This document shows, one piece after another, positions 38,460 to 51,638 of a stretch of DNA of 64,000 nucleotides; positions within the stretch are counted from its first letter, which is position 1, and each line of letters opens with the position of its first letter. Source of the stretch: Leptoclinus maculatus (Eukaryota; Chordata; Actinopteri; Perciformes; Stichaeidae); the NCBI GenBank assembly GCA_032191485.1, contig JAVDOI010000009.1:20890843-20954842 (forward strand). The letters run 5' to 3'. The notes under the pieces were generated by a model that was given only the letters and a program-made list of their open reading frames with translations, was not told the DNA's origin and made no database searches. The position numbers and the translations under genes were made by a program.

Positions 38460-41239
38460 CATATTGACCAGCTCGGAGATTCAGCAGGAAAAAAAAGCAA
38501 GATACACATTTCACTATTAAATGTTTCCATTGAAGTCCAGCATTATCTTTTAGCCTGTGGTTTATCCAACCAATTTTGGAGAAACATTTCTCCATCTTAT
38601 AGTTTGCGAGACATTTGAGTCCCCTCACCACCCACCAGTGTACTTTTTTTTTTTCGCCACCATTTTGTGCTTGGGAGGAAGCATCCAACTTGCTTGTCAG
38701 GGCTTGTAAGCTAAGTGGCTGGCTACAGTTGTACTTGTTTGGGCCCTACAGGTCAACAGATAAGGATTTTCAAGGGCTAATGCCAATTCTGAAAAGGCAA
38801 GTGTTGCAAATGGCCGATGTGATTTCCTTTCAGAGAGGCTTTTGCAGATATTTTAAAAGATGCTCGGACACTCAGCTGACAGTATGGCTGCAGAGTGACC
38901 CAAAAGAGCACAGCGTACTGAATGTGGGTCAGGAGTGAGGGTTTTAACTATGATGTCACTCCTGCACATGTACTGTAAAAGGTAAATTCAGTAGAAAGCG
39001 TTCAAAGAAACAAAGTATACAAACACTACAGTTTGCAGTAGTGTTAAGGTGAATAAATAATAGCTTCCAGTACTTGTCGTAACACACTAGCAATAAAACA
39101 ATTCTTATCATGATGAACCAAGTCTCCACACCTTTAAGTACAGCTGACTCATGTTCACCCGGACACACCTTCAGACATCAGACATCAGGCAATCAGATAC
39201 AAAAGGCATGTTTTATTTTTATATTGCCAATGAGTAACTCTTTTCATTTTATTATTGCTGCGATGACTAAGGGAGATTGTGCAAGTCAAGACGCTGAGCC
39301 CGAATTGATCAAAAGGTAGAAAATTAAGGGAAAGGTAAAAGGAAGGAGCCAACTTTACAGAAAGCCCTTTTTAGTTTGGATAGACTGTTGCGCGACTTCA
39401 TTTCAGTCTGCGGTATGGAGGTGATGTTGATGAGAAATGTCTTGAGGTTTTAATTTGGAGGATGCTGGACAGTGATGTCCTTTGGCTCGCTATGAATCTA
39501 CAGTTCAGAATACCTGTGGACAAACGCTGTTATTAAAATAGCCCTAGAACATTAATATAAAATGGGTTGCACAGTGGGAGGGGTGGGGAGGAATGATGGC
39601 CATTGCTTGATTGAAAATGAAGAGTAAAGGTACACAAAGAACTTCACTTATATTTATTACCGATATTATTATACCGTGCTAGCTTCTGTAGATATATAAT
39701 TTTGTTAACGTACATGAACTTTAGGTATGTAGATGTCGAGATGGATCAGTCTGTCTTAGATCTATTTTGATATATAAAAGTACATAAGCATTTTATGCCA
39801 TATCGTCCAATCCGTGAGTGAATATCAGCTGCAGGACAATACATTTGTGCGACTCCACCTAAAAAGGAAAGAGTCACTCAAGGCTATATTGCCGTGGAGG
39901 TGATGGCGTGGAGCTATTGTTGTGTTGTGTCTTAGTTTGAAGTGACATTATCCAGTGTACAAGGTGACCAGAGCCGAGAGTGTTCGGTCTAGATGGGATG
40001 TCGAGTGCTGATTGTATAATGTATGCATTGCCCTTTCTTGTTGGATAATATATGCATTGCCCTTTCCCTCGAAGCGGTTTGCAGCCTGTGCTGTAAATGC
40101 GTTCTTTGTTAAAGCAAATGAAGCTGTTTGATGCACAATGACAAAGTCCTGTTTAGTGCGTTTTCCATTTCCAGCAAAAATAAAAAATTGCCAGTCCTTC
40201 TCTTCATCCAGTTAAAGTAAACAGAGTCTTGACAATAATTAATAAAGACGCGTGCTTGTGTTTGTTCACGGTCTGTCCTTCGGCATCACGTATAGTTCGT
40301 CAAAAAGGGGAGAGCTGTTGCTTTCTGTCCTCGATTTTTCCATTCAGCGCCGATACGTTCGGGATAAAAGTGGGACTGCAAAGTGGCACATGATTGGGAA
40401 TGGTCTTTTGCTTGAGTGCTGTTACTGTGGAGACGGGACCAGGAATGTGCAGAGGGACTAAGTTGACTGTAGGTTGCTAAATGAAAAACACACTTTCCCC
40501 TGCTTAAAAGTATGTTGTGCTCTCAGTCCATTAAGTCTTCTGAAAGAAACTTGAGGCTGACGTGTGCAGAGGATGTGCTTCATTGTGTGTTAATTCTTTT
40601 CATTCTAACGCTCTCTTGAATCAGATCTTAAGGCCTGTGGATGTACTGTGGAGAATACGGCACACTTTACACTTTTAAAGCAGTGTTTTTCACAGTAGGC
40701 CCTCAGGGACATTCAGAACTCCATAATGATGTTACACACGTTTGCTTACTTAATTTAGTAAAATACAATGCTAAAAAAAAAAAATGCATTCCATTAAACC
40801 GTTTTAGTTTGTTGTTATTTAATACGTAAAGCCACCGGTGCTAAACAGAGCCACTGTGCCATAGACAGCAGTGCACAGCATTATGTGGGACAAACAGCAG
40901 TGATACGTTGAAAAGATTAGCATCTTCCTCACAGACACAGCTGAGAGCCTATCCGCCAGGGGCCTCCACTGCTAAATGATGGCGGAGATGTACGAGATTC
41001 TGACTTTGCTTTTATCCTTTTATCCAGATTTCAGCAACTGTTTCAAGTATTTAGAGCCGGTTTTGACGGTGCCTGGCAAGTGACAGCCCTGACCACAAAT
41101 CCACTCAGGTGCAGTGGAGTGGGTGTCATTAGATGGACGTGGACACAACAACATAATAGAACCCTGTGGCTTTGCCTTTGCTTTTAGGAAATTGTTCCAA
41201 ATTTTGTTAAATTTACTCATGCATTCGTTTTTGCCAATA

Positions 41240-41385
41240 GATAGATGAGAAGATCGATACCACCCTCATGTTTGAATGATTGATATGAAGCTTCCACCAT
41301 CGGCCGGTTATCTTAACTTAGCAAGACTGAAACAGGTGGAAACCGGCACCTCTAAACCTCGCTGATTACCACGTTATTGAGTTAA
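41240..41385 (+). mobile_element. Fragment of the foldback MITE family seen at 25217-25879
   Basis: The segment carries GATGAGAAGATCGATACCAC, CTCATGTTTGAA, GATATGAAGC, GGCCGGTTATCTTAACTTAGC and GCACCTCTAAA. In order, these correspond to one arm of the percomorph element whose fuller copy is at 25217-25879 (compare AGAGTGGTATCAATC and CTTCTCATCTAATC on the opposite strand there). The outer end and the other arm are missing, so this is a truncated relic. Confidence 0.55.
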
Positions 41386-42237
41386 TTAGTCAGCTCCACA
41401 GGTGCTGGTAGATAGATTTTGTTACCATACCAAGGTGAGCTGTTTCCCCTGTTTCTGTTTTTAAGCTATAATAATAGTGTCTAGTTGTGTTCAAGAGTTA
41501 TGGATCTGTAGTTATGTTCTACGATGATTGGGCTCGATGGATGGGACGTCAGTAGGAGATCCTTTCCTGGTCCGTGCAGTTAGCAGGGCCTGGAGACAAG
41601 ATAGCATGAATCGCCACTCATGTGACGGGGGAATTGTTTGCTGTCAGCTCAAAGTCTACATCCTCCTAAGGCCAGCTGGGGTTAGCGTGTACAATGGGAA
41701 TATAGAGAGAGCTATAGTGTAGGAAGATAGAAAAATATTCGTGGGCGGGGGGGGTGAATGAAGACGGACCCTGTGCTTCCCACATTGTTCCCAGAGGCAC
41801 AGACAGAGAGCTCTTCTGGGCTAGGAGGTATAGTAACTGCTCCTCAATAGTACTGTGATATTGAATCAAGGAGTATTGCTCTGAGACCTGTTCAAAGGCC
41901 TTTAAAAGAACGCTGTTCCCAGTAACAATGGAGGCTTTGTATCGTCAGCTAAGTCCCCAAAAAGCTATCTCAACTGGAATGAATGGGCATTTTATTTTAT
42001 CTTTTTAAACGAGGAAAGAAAAACCCATTCAGACGTGTAAGAAGTGTATGAAAAGATGTTTTCAGTCTCTTTCCAACGCTCGCAGTCAAGTCCAATAAAT
42101 GAATCTCATGTTTTCTTTAGACTCCCTTTCACACCATGCAGAAGGGCGACTGGCTGTAACAAACAAACAGAAACACCTATAATAAGATTACAGAGATATC
42201 AGTATTGTTTTAAAATGACCGAGCTCAACTTACTTAT

Positions 42238-42720
42238 GGATTAAAGTAACGATTATTTTTCAATTAATCTAACGACTAATTTTGTGATTATTTGCGAGAT
42301 AATTTTTTTTAATTCCTGATTAACATAACAATTAATTTACCCAAAATAAATGTCAAAAACTTGTTCATATTTCATTCTAACATCTTCTCTCAAAAGCAAA
42401 CAAATGTAACAAGATAATAGACCATCTTTGTCAGATGCCTGATCAGAAAAATACTGACTACTCAAATTCAAAAGGAAAGTCATTTATTCACTGTATGTCA
42501 TTGCAACCCAGAATTTTACTTTAAAAAAAACTTAAAATGGTCCAAATCACTGGAGTAATATGCAGTTCAGATAATCACCGTCAAATGTATTTTTCCATCA
42601 TTGTGGGGAAAGGGAAACAACTTTCTTTCTCAAAGTTACGCCACGTTAAAATAAACCGCCAAATAACGGCGACCCGTTACATTACCGTAACAGCAGCGGT
42701 GCAGAATTAAAGACAAATAA
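42238..42720. repeat. Dispersed repeat with ATTAATC-rich end
   Basis: It begins with AACGATTATTTTTCAATTAA and TCTAACGACTAATTTTGTG, recalled as the end of a common teleost element (CGATTA/TAATCG-rich). The A+T-rich interior to about 42720 is uncoding. The piece at 56640-56880 appears to be a relative in the opposite orientation. Boundaries are approximate. Confidence 0.45.
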
Positions 42721-43949
42721 ACATTTATAAAGTCGACTTTAAGTGCCTGCTACAAACAGACCCACGTTTCTCGTGTTGATTAATCATAATTCGTTCAACA
42801 CTCGTTGCGCTCACAAAACGTGGGGAAGCCGTTCTTGCCACGCACCGATGTACGTAATTTAAATCGTCGTATTTGTGTAATCTATGCCGATTACGTCGAC
42901 GAATCGCCCCAGCATTAAGGTCCATGTTCCCTTTAGCCAGCTGTTGACAGCTAGTTCTCTGCCAGTACACAGCGTGCACAATGTTGCATGAAGTGGAAAT
43001 GGCTCGCGGGCTCAATAGTCCGCGATATTGAAGGAGATAAGATGGTCTTTGCGACACCATTTACTGTCATGATTATCTCCGAGCCCTCTCCTAATGTGTT
43101 ATGACCCCGTTTAACTTTGAATCAAAACAGAGGAATGAACGCGAGTCAAGAGAGCTTTGACACTTACTGCAAGCCTGTTCATAATTAATTTACAGTATTT
43201 CATGGATGCAAGTGTTAATCACATTCCTCTTAACACAGATCTCTGACGTTAGCTTGCTAATATGCAATGCATGAAAAAGAAATGCTGCTAAATAGTAATG
43301 TACACTGGGAAGATTTAATGAATGAAAATATTCGTTGACTTACATTTCACAAATGCAACTTAATACCTCACATAATAACACTTCTAACATGAGCGTGGTT
43401 GGAGTAATCCAGTATGTCCCGCTCAAGCTAAACTGCATGAATACTAAAAAACGTATTTTTCAATCTGAAGTTTAAAATCTTAAGAACTTTGGAAGGACAC
43501 GAACTCCCCAAAATCTTTTCACACAAACTTTGGTAATAGTTTACAAATAGCCCGTGTAACCCAGTCCACACACATTTTCTTTTCTATTTACAGCGACTAG
43601 TTTCTTTTTGCCTTTAAATAACAACCCCCTCAATATATTGCACTGACATTATGAAATCAATGCTTCAGGCCATGCTTTGAATACACAACAACAAAACACT
43701 TTGCCTCGGACCATACTTCAGATCTTTTGAATTTGGAAGGTTTCGGGCATTGATTCCAACAGGCTGGATGTCTTTGAAACACAGATCTTGGCTACAGATG
43801 TCTGGGAACTTTTTTTGGGGGGATGATGTGATATGCTTAGTTGCTGGGTAACAGAAAGCTTAGCTTAGGACTCTTTCCATTACACTAGAATCTACAGCGT
43901 GATAGTGGAATTTGAAGCATTTTGCCGGGGTTGTGGAAAGAGAAGGGGT

Positions 43950-43970
43950 GGGGGGGGGGGGGGGGGGGGG
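43950..43970 (+). repeat. Poly-G tract (21 bases)
   Basis: The longest G homopolymer in the window, inside a fat1 intron. Its exact length is likely unreliable. Confidence 0.9.
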
Positions 43971-45280
43971 AAGCACTGAGAGAGTTTATGTAAGCATGTG
44001 AGCGAGAGGCCTGAGAAGGCTGAGGAATGCGGGGAAGAGGTAGTTCAAAGCAAAGCCCCCGATTTTTCAACCGCCGGAATGAACAAGGAAGACCCGGAGC
44101 ACGTTGAAGCGGCGGCACGTTATCACAACACTTTGAGTGAGCGGTCAAATGCAAAGTGTGCAGACTAAAAGGCATGGTTTTTTAAAATCAGCACCGGCGA
44201 CCATCTGGATTTTGTGAGTCTTAATATTGTATTGACGGCACGTGTTTGTAATTAGGTTGCGCTAGTTTGTTTCACGAGAGAACGTGTGACAGTGTGCAGG
44301 GAACAGTTTCAGGACGCTTTTCAAAAGCAAACTTCGTTGAAACTGCGGCTCCACTGTGACGGGATGTCGTTACTGAATAAACCTATTGTGTATCTGCACG
44401 GGATGTTGATTTAAGTACACTCACACGTATGATACCTGCTGCTCTCGATAATTTGAAATCTTTCGGCTGTCTGAAGGCTCCACCGCACTTTGAAGAACAA
44501 AGCCAGAGGGAAAAGGAAAGAGCAAGGGTGAAAAAAGAAGAAAAAAGCGGAAAGCAAATCTGGCAGAGGCTGTTGCACAGTCTGTTTTTTTATTTTTTTC
44601 TTCTTCTTCTTCTTGTGGCCTGAGGGCAGGTTTTGCTTCTGCTTTAGTGGGCAGGCTAGGTATATGGGACGGGTGTGGCGACTAAATTCTTCAGATTCAT
44701 CTTTCATGCGCTTTGTTTGTAACCAGCCAGCCAAAGGCCGTGGCAGATAGCTTTTCATACTCTGTGCTGTTTTACACGTCGATGGTTAAGATGTTCCGTT
44801 TCTTGACTCTCTTCAGAGATATATATATTTAAAAAAAAAAAAAAACTCTAGTGTGCAAATTGGCCTTGACATTTAGTTTTGAAAAGGCCAAAATGTGGGC
44901 AGTGGCATTCCTCGAGCAGCTGCAGTTGTATTCATGTGGCAATTTAAAAAAAAAAAAAATGCAACATATGAAGTGATCTCGTGTCTGCTGATTGAAACAG
45001 GGCGAAGAACTGCGAGCACAATGCACGACCCCGGAGAAAGTGGAATTGTTCCGCTACGCTGGTGTCCGCCAGTCAAACACATGAGCAGTCAAGCGCGGGC
45101 GTCTCCTCGGCACCGGGAAGGAAGAAGTCTCATACCGTCCTGTTCGTCTCCTCTCCACTTTGTCGTATTAACACGTGTGCACACATGACCACCTCTGTGC
45201 CGCCGTACCTCCTCTCCTCAGACCGACCCCTCCAACCATTTTCACCTTCATTGTCATCTTAAAACGTTCTCTATTTAAAG

Positions 45281-45294
45281 CCCCCCCCCCCCCC
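45281..45294 (+). repeat. Poly-C tract (14 bases)
   Basis: A homopolymer of 14 C in the fat1 intron; about 550 bases further on is a G run on the same strand (45847-45859). Confidence 0.9.
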
Positions 45295-45846
45295 TCACTG
45301 ATTCCCTTTCTACGGGCGTCTGAAACACGCGTCCTGCTCTCCTGTTGTGTTTCTCCGCAGGATGCCTCACAGAAGCATCTGCATTGCTTATTCATTGTCT
45401 TAACATTTGCAATTTTGCGGCACATGTTTTTCTCCCGGTCGGGATCCACTCCAAATTGTCAGCTTCAATAAGATCATAAATTAGTCAATGATGTGTTGTT
45501 TTTATTTCGGAATGATTGCAATCAAATTATCTTTTAATCTCATTTTATGACTTGGTCCAAATGTTTGCTCGTGTTTTCTCCCGGTGTCGATTGTGAGCTT
45601 TCAGCCATTAGTTTGATTGTACGCAGCCATCTCATTAGCATTCTTGATATACTCTCATGTCGATGTTGTTTTCACCACGGGGCTCTTTGGCTTTAAGGAA
45701 ACATCGGGGAGCTACCTATTCTCCCTTTGCCTGACTACCCCTCTTACGCACGCCTCAAGCTAATTTGAAGGAGCTATAATGATGACTAACGACAAGAGAG
45801 GATCCCGGGCCGAAAAAAATGCAGGGCCGCTTAAGCGGAGAAGGGC

Positions 45847-45859
45847 GGGGGGGGGGGGG
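45847..45859 (+). repeat. Poly-G tract (13 bases)
   Basis: A homopolymer of 13 G in the fat1 intron. Confidence 0.9.
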
Positions 45860-46799
45860 AGAGAATAAATGAGCTGTGCAACTGAACTCCCCTACCGTGT
45901 TAGATTTTTTGAATTCGGCGAGAAGTAATTTGGAGTGTTTATACCTTTTTTTTTCTGAGAAATCTGCCTTTTACCCAAGGCAAGAGGGTTTGGCTGCTCT
46001 CGGTTACACTCCTCCATCGCAGTTCATCACGTCACAGCGAGTGAACAAAGGCGGCGGCAGCAAAGAGATGAGATGTGAACTACTGGAACCTGTTTGAGAC
46101 GTGTCCTTAAGTGCGTGACTTTGTGGAGGCTCCCTTATCTGGGCCACCGGTGACTTATAGATTCAACACCCACACCCGGTAATGATACGGGTGTGCCTAT
46201 ACCGTGATTCACCTTTATTAGTTACGGATATGATAAAATCAAATATGGCTATAAATTTCCATTGCACCTATAAAAAGGTTTATGGAGGTATTGCACGCAA
46301 CACAAACATGGACATAGTTATAAAGGTTGTCAGGGTTTGTCTGGAAGATATTTCCGTTGATGTTGCCCTTCGCCGCCTTATATTTTGCGCTTGTTGAAAT
46401 TATGGGACCTCACTGGTTATCCAAATAATATTGTGCCGTTTCATTGTCAGCCGGTCATTTTTTTCACTTTGTGCCCTTTGAAGATTTAGCTTTTTGTCCT
46501 CATTCTTTTCTAACAAGCAAAAAAAAAAGCATATTTTAAAATGTTATCCGCTGAGCAGTTTGGCTATCCACTGCGATCACTTGTAGCTGCTCTATGATGG
46601 GCACAACATGACTCACAGTTCAGTAATTTCCCCACTTTTAGTTTTTGTTTGACAGTCCAATTGCTTTGCATCTATTTCACTTTGTGAAATCATTTGTGCT
46701 CCCGCTGAATGAAAACAGAAACCTTAGTCTGGTTAGAATTGAACTATTAGTGTTCATGTCAACACATTAAGTCACACTTCGTCACGAGCAAACTAACAC

Positions 46800-46915
46800 A
46801 CAGGCATGTGCACACACACACCCTCTCCCTCAAACTGAAACCCCCCCTCTACACCTATTTAAACACACACACACACACATGGAATCTTACACACGCACAC
46901 GCAAACACACACTTC
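46800..46915 (+). repeat. Imperfect CA-rich simple-sequence region
   Basis: Several short CA runs (about 46811-46822, 46862-46880 and 46889-46912) separated by C-rich and GC-containing interruptions, probably decayed microsatellite DNA. Confidence 0.7.
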
Positions 46916-47738
46916 TCCCTTTCCTACAGTTCAAATGCACCTACTGAGCACCTGGTGAGTGCTTGTAAGTGGGCTCGGGTGGGGATGAAAAGCACTAAAG
47001 CAAATTCGCTCCTGTGGACTTTGCTTTTCCTCAGAAAGATCAGAAAGAACATTTCCCACTGCTCGGCAGTTTCAGCCATTCAAACATCCGAACAAGTGGC
47101 GGCGGAAGTTACCTTTACAGGTTCAAGCATGTAGATCAGTGTCCAACAGAACTGCATTGTTTTTTTTACAGTAAACCAATTACGTTGCATTTTTAGGACA
47201 TTGAAATGAAACTTGTTGATACATAACTTAAGCCTCTGGTCTTTTGCCCCAGTGCATCGGGACATATTTACAGGGAATTTAACCTATTTTAATATAACTG
47301 CATTTAGACTATTTTATCATCTAAATCAGCCTCATGGTATCCCCATTAGTTCTTTCTGACTGCCAAACCGGCCCATCCTCCACTATTCCACTTAACCATT
47401 GTCAACTTATACAACTCACAGGCCTCTGAAAGCTCTGTTGTTTGCTCAGCTGAAGGCTGCAGCCCCCACATGGCAGTAAAAAAAAAAACCCTACCCTGCC
47501 AGTGAATGTAAACAGGAGAGCGCTGGCTGGCTGTTGTTAATATACCACCATGACACGTTTCAGTCAAAGCGCCATCAACCAACGCCTGTATCCGCCTGAT
47601 CTGGTGTTCAAGCTCCTCGTCTCTCGATTGCTAGAAATCGATGTCAGAGATCACCGATGTGACACTCAAGGGAATGTGTTGCACATGAAAATAATCCCAG
47701 ATTAAAGAGGTGTTTTTTTTGTTTTTCCAATCTCTTAG

Positions 47739-48053
47739 GCATTATCCGAACACAAGAGCTGCTGGATCACGAGACGACGCCTCACTACTGGCTCACGGTC
47801 TACGCGATGGATCGCGGCGTGGTGCCGCTCTCCACCTTCGTCGAGGTCTTCATCGAAGTGCAGGACGTCAACGACAACGCGCCGCGAACCTCCGAACCGG
47901 TCTACTACCCCGCCGTCGTGGAGAACTCCCCCAAAGATGTGTCAATCATCCAGATTAACGCGGTCGATCCGGACGCCAAGGCCAGCAATAAACTCACCTA
48001 CAGGATCACCAGCGGCAATCCCCAGGGTTTCTTCGCCGTTAACGTCAAGACAG
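47739..48053 (+). CDS. fat1: fat1 second coding exon: end of cadherin repeat 10 and start of the next
   Basis: This 315-base exon is bounded by the acceptor CTCTTAG at 47738 and the donor GTGAGA at 48054, phase 1 at both ends, and adds residues 1088-1192 to the previous exon. The split glycine codon from 35512 is restored as GGC. The frame then reads LLDHE, WLTVYAMDRGVVPLSTF and EVQDVNDNAPRTSEPVYYP, which closes one cadherin repeat with its calcium-binding DVNDNAP linker. It next starts another with VVENSPKDVSIIQI and ITSGNPQGFFAVNVKTG. All of this aligns directly with vertebrate FAT1. Third codon positions are strongly G/C-rich (ACG, GTC, GCG, AAC), unlike the AT-rich introns. Because both ends are phase 1, skipping the exon would keep the frame while deleting 105 residues across a repeat junction. 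Confidence 0.95.
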
Positions 48054-50986
48054 GTGAGATTGCTGTTACCGCGATGGATATTGATGACACTATAAATTGC
48101 TTTCCTCAGAGCAGGAAGTCCCTTCTTTGACTCGTGAACTTGCATTGAGTTTCAGTAAAATGGAAACCTTGAATTTGGCAGCTAGCTTGAGAAAGAAACT
48201 TTAAACAACTGCAGAGAAATCCGCTCATAGGATAAAGCGTTGAAAGATTCTATTTACACCGCACTAAATGATTAAATATTAAATATGTATCGTCTCACAT
48301 AAGCAGGGATCAATTGGCACGTCCTCACTGGCAGATACATTTAGCATGAAATGCCAAATGTCATTTGCCTCGTCTGAAGCTATCGACTATTTTAAGGTCA
48401 TGAATGTGGCAAAGTCAGACTGCGTAAAGATTTGCGCTGCATATTAAATGATCTTTTGAGTCTTGGGGCTAGACTTGGGGCTTGTGCAGGCAGCAGCCGC
48501 TGCTGTGAGTTTCCGGTTTCCGTTCTTGTGAAAAAGGAAGAGGGGTGTGAACACCATATTTTGACCCAGGACAGGAGTGGGTTGTGCCTACAGGGGGTTT
48601 CTCCACTCTAACACTCTAAAGTGGGTTCTCATATGGTACTCTGCAAATGGTGTGGTGATTAATATTTCATTGGGTTCTTTTAAAGTTGCAGGAGCCAGCT
48701 ATGTTTAGTTGGAAAGCAGAGAGGAAACTTGTAGTAGGTACAAAGTGAAGCTCCATGTACATTCAGAGCCTCTCTGTAAGTGAACAGACACATTCCTGTT
48801 ATACTGGACTCAATATTTACTGTATGTGCGATTCCATCGAAGAATGTGTTTTACACGTGTGCATAGATCCCCTCAGCCATTAGGTTGATCTTTGCAATTT
48901 TAAGATTATTAAAAAAAATCAAGGACAGTTAGTCATCTTTATAAATCACTGCCATTTCCATAGATCACAGTGGCAAAATGAGATGGTTAAACTCTCTGAA
49001 AGAAAGAATAATTCAGTAATTGGCACTTTCAAACAGGTGTTTTACTGCCTTGAATGCAAGTGGTCATGAAACTGAACCGAGGAAGGGTCAGTGAGGCAGT
49101 TGCTCCGGTCTGTCCTCACTGCTGTGTGTGTGGTCCTGTTTCCCAAGGTTGTCCCATCAACTAACTTAAGAGTTATTTTCGTTGGAAGCGGCAATGTGAA
49201 TTTTTCCGACCAAATAAGGATTCGTCTCGTAGCACGCCTCCCCAAAACGAGCCTGACAGTAATGCTGGGTACTCCCCACTGGACAGGAAAATACAGAAAA
49301 AATAAACGATAAGGAAAAGGGGAAACCTCAGGCACGCGGACACATACGTCTGGTGTTTTATCTGCATGCATGACAAGATCAGCTTACACATACGCCGATG
49401 AGAGCTGTGGGAGGCTGAAAAAGGAAAGCGGTGTGAAATCGAATATTTATCTTCTGACAAAGCAGTCACACATAACGCTGTTTAAACATCGTAGGCAGAC
49501 CTTGAGCGGTGAAGAACATATCTTTGCAATCATGTGTCTTCCTGATATATTCTGTTGTTGTTTTTTGCCCTTCTGTGGACCATAACTGGAAAGGAATGTT
49601 TACACTGAAGCAGCTGATCTCAATCTAAATGGCGTTGCTTTTTGGTATTTCTTTTTGCATTTTCATCTCTTTTACCGCTGAAGAAAAGGAATTCTTTGTA
49701 AATATTCGTTGATTGTGTTGTGTGTACATTAGTTTTCTTCATCAAGGCCTGCTGTGCTTTGTTTCTAGGTGTTGGTGAATGCCCACGGTAAGCTTACAGT
49801 GCATTACTTATTCAGCGGTTCAAGGTCTCCTCAGCCCACAAACTATTTCCCACTCGTAGGATTACAGTTTTTCAAAGCTTAAGTCAAGTCCACTGTGGGC
49901 AGGGCCTCTTTACAGTAGAATTCATGTTTTTTTTAAATGTCAAGATGAGCTCTGAAAAAAAAAAAAAACAGGTTATAGAGATGACACTGAAGCATAAAGA
50001 TATGACCCATTCATGCATATCAAAGCATGTTAAAACTTTTATCAGCAGGACACCAGAGCCCCCTGCGTCAGGTTCAACAAAGACAACTTTAAATATTAAA
50101 CCACTGCTCGGTTGCTGTGATTTGTTTTTTTTCTTTCTTTCTTTGTTTTTAAGATTGCAGCAGAGAGTGGAGGTAGAGAGGAAGGGAGGAAAAACAAAGA
50201 GCCATAGCTGCCTCCACGAGAAGGCAGTGATTTATGCACAAAACGACAGCGACGTGTTTAACTAGCCAATGTTTTTAATTCCAAATTGGATTGAAAGTCT
50301 CGAGGAGAGATTACAAATTATATTTTTTATATTTTATTATCTGTGGTGTTAAATGAGACGGGAATAAGCCTGATATCTCTCCACATTATCAACTCAATAT
50401 GGCGTTCTCACCGCATATTACAGGTTTTTGAAAATGTTTAAATTTAAAACATGCGAGTCTCTGTAATTACATGTTCTAAAATTGCATTGGAAGCATAGTT
50501 CCCTTGGCGTAGCTACAAAGCTCTACAAAGGGGTGGGAAAGAGGAAAAGACGTTCAGGCCTGTGTTTTGTGTGTGTGTGGGTTTTTTTTTTTTTTTGGAA
50601 ACGTGCATGTGTTCCAAGCTAACTCGCTAGCCTCCTATCACGGTCAGCCTAGCTCAGCTCCCCGAGCAGCCTGTCGAGCTTCAAACACATACGAAGGCTT
50701 CGCTCGACGCCTTGGGTGGCGTCGGTTGCCCTTTCCCCCCCCCCGCACAGACCCGCACTGACTCGGTAAAGCCCAGGATGAAAGGCTTAGTCCAACTTTA
50801 TTTCTGCCAAGTAAACAAGTCCCGCTGTTTTGGCTATTCTCTGACTTCAGTTTGTCATTAAAGTGCAAGGCCAGCTCTTCTCTCTCGCAGACACTATTGC
50901 AATCCCGACGAGAGCTTAGAACCTAACCGTTTGATATCGCCTCGCTTTTGAGGGGAATAAGAACAGAGGGGGAGACACAAGGCAGA

Positions 50987-51001
50987 GGGGGGGGGGGGGG
51001 G
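50987..51001 (+). repeat. Poly-G tract (15 bases)
   Basis: A homopolymer of 15 G in the fat1 intron. Confidence 0.9.
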
Positions 51002-51434
51002 TTGTGCCAGTCAGCTGGATATGAATTATGTGCTTTAAATCAGCACGAGATCAGTGAATTTGAATAATGATGTTTGGGTCTGAACTTTTAAAAGACGGAA
51101 CAAGTGCTCAGTTGTCTGGTGGCGCAGATCTCGTCCCACCCACAGGCATGACCGCGGTTGCTCCACGCTCCTAAGCCTGAGAATTGAATTCCCTGGGTAA
51201 AGACTCACAGGCTTGTTGCAACAGGATATGGGGCTGCGTCGGGCAGATATGTAATCGCGTCAAATTAGAACGAGGATGATTTGTCCACACGTGCGGTTCT
51301 TGAGACAGCCAGCCCCGTAGCTGTCTGGTTTTATTCCCCTATAGAAAGGAGTTGTCACGCTAGTTCATTTGAGGTTGTTGACACGAGTCGCCCACCTTTT
51401 CTGTGGGAGAGCAAGCAGCGTCCAGCACCTGGTG

Positions 51435-51437
<3 letters not shown>

Positions 51438-51502
<65 letters not shown>
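51438..51502 (+). repeat. (CT)n microsatellite, about 32 units
   Basis: An uninterrupted CT run of about 65 bases, a homopurine-homopyrimidine tract able to form triplex (H-DNA) structures. The Leu-Ser or Arg-Glu open frames across it are artefacts. Confidence 0.95.
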
Positions 51503-51504
<2 letters not shown>

Positions 51505-51613
51505 GCGTCTCTGAAATGCTGTTGCTTTGACTTCCTGGACTTTGGGCAGCACTCTTATGCCAGAGCACGCATGTGTTAGGAAAAGGGCAACCGAGCAGAA
51601 CATAGTAGTCAGA

Positions 51614-51638
51614 ACACACACACACACACACACACACA
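51614..51638 (+). repeat. (CA)n microsatellite
   Basis: About 12 CA units, some 110 bases downstream of the (CT)n tract. Confidence 0.9.

Larger units (their letters stand above)
35513..47738 (+). other. fat1: fat1 intron, 12.2 kb, phase 1
   Basis: Bounded by GTGAGT at 35513 and a pyrimidine-rich tract ending CTCTTAG at 47738. The reading frame continues 18 codons past the donor to a stop at 35566-35568, so retention would truncate the protein. The intron holds the MITE at 38036-38459, the MITE fragment at 41240-41385, the repeat at 42238-42720 and homopolymer tracts. The rest, for example 35600-37900, 38500-41200 and 44200-47700, shows nothing I can name. 45520-45800 looks unusually low in repeats and could hold a conserved element, but this is a guess. 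Confidence 0.85.

Noticed and set aside
40011..40070. Possible tandem duplication around two TATGCATTGCCCTTTC copies
   Set aside because: Only two short copies about 32 bases apart; too little to claim a repeat or regulatory element.
47710..47958. 82-codon Arg-rich frame overlapping the second coding exon
   Set aside because: It is out of frame with fat1; the conserved cadherin frame explains this DNA.
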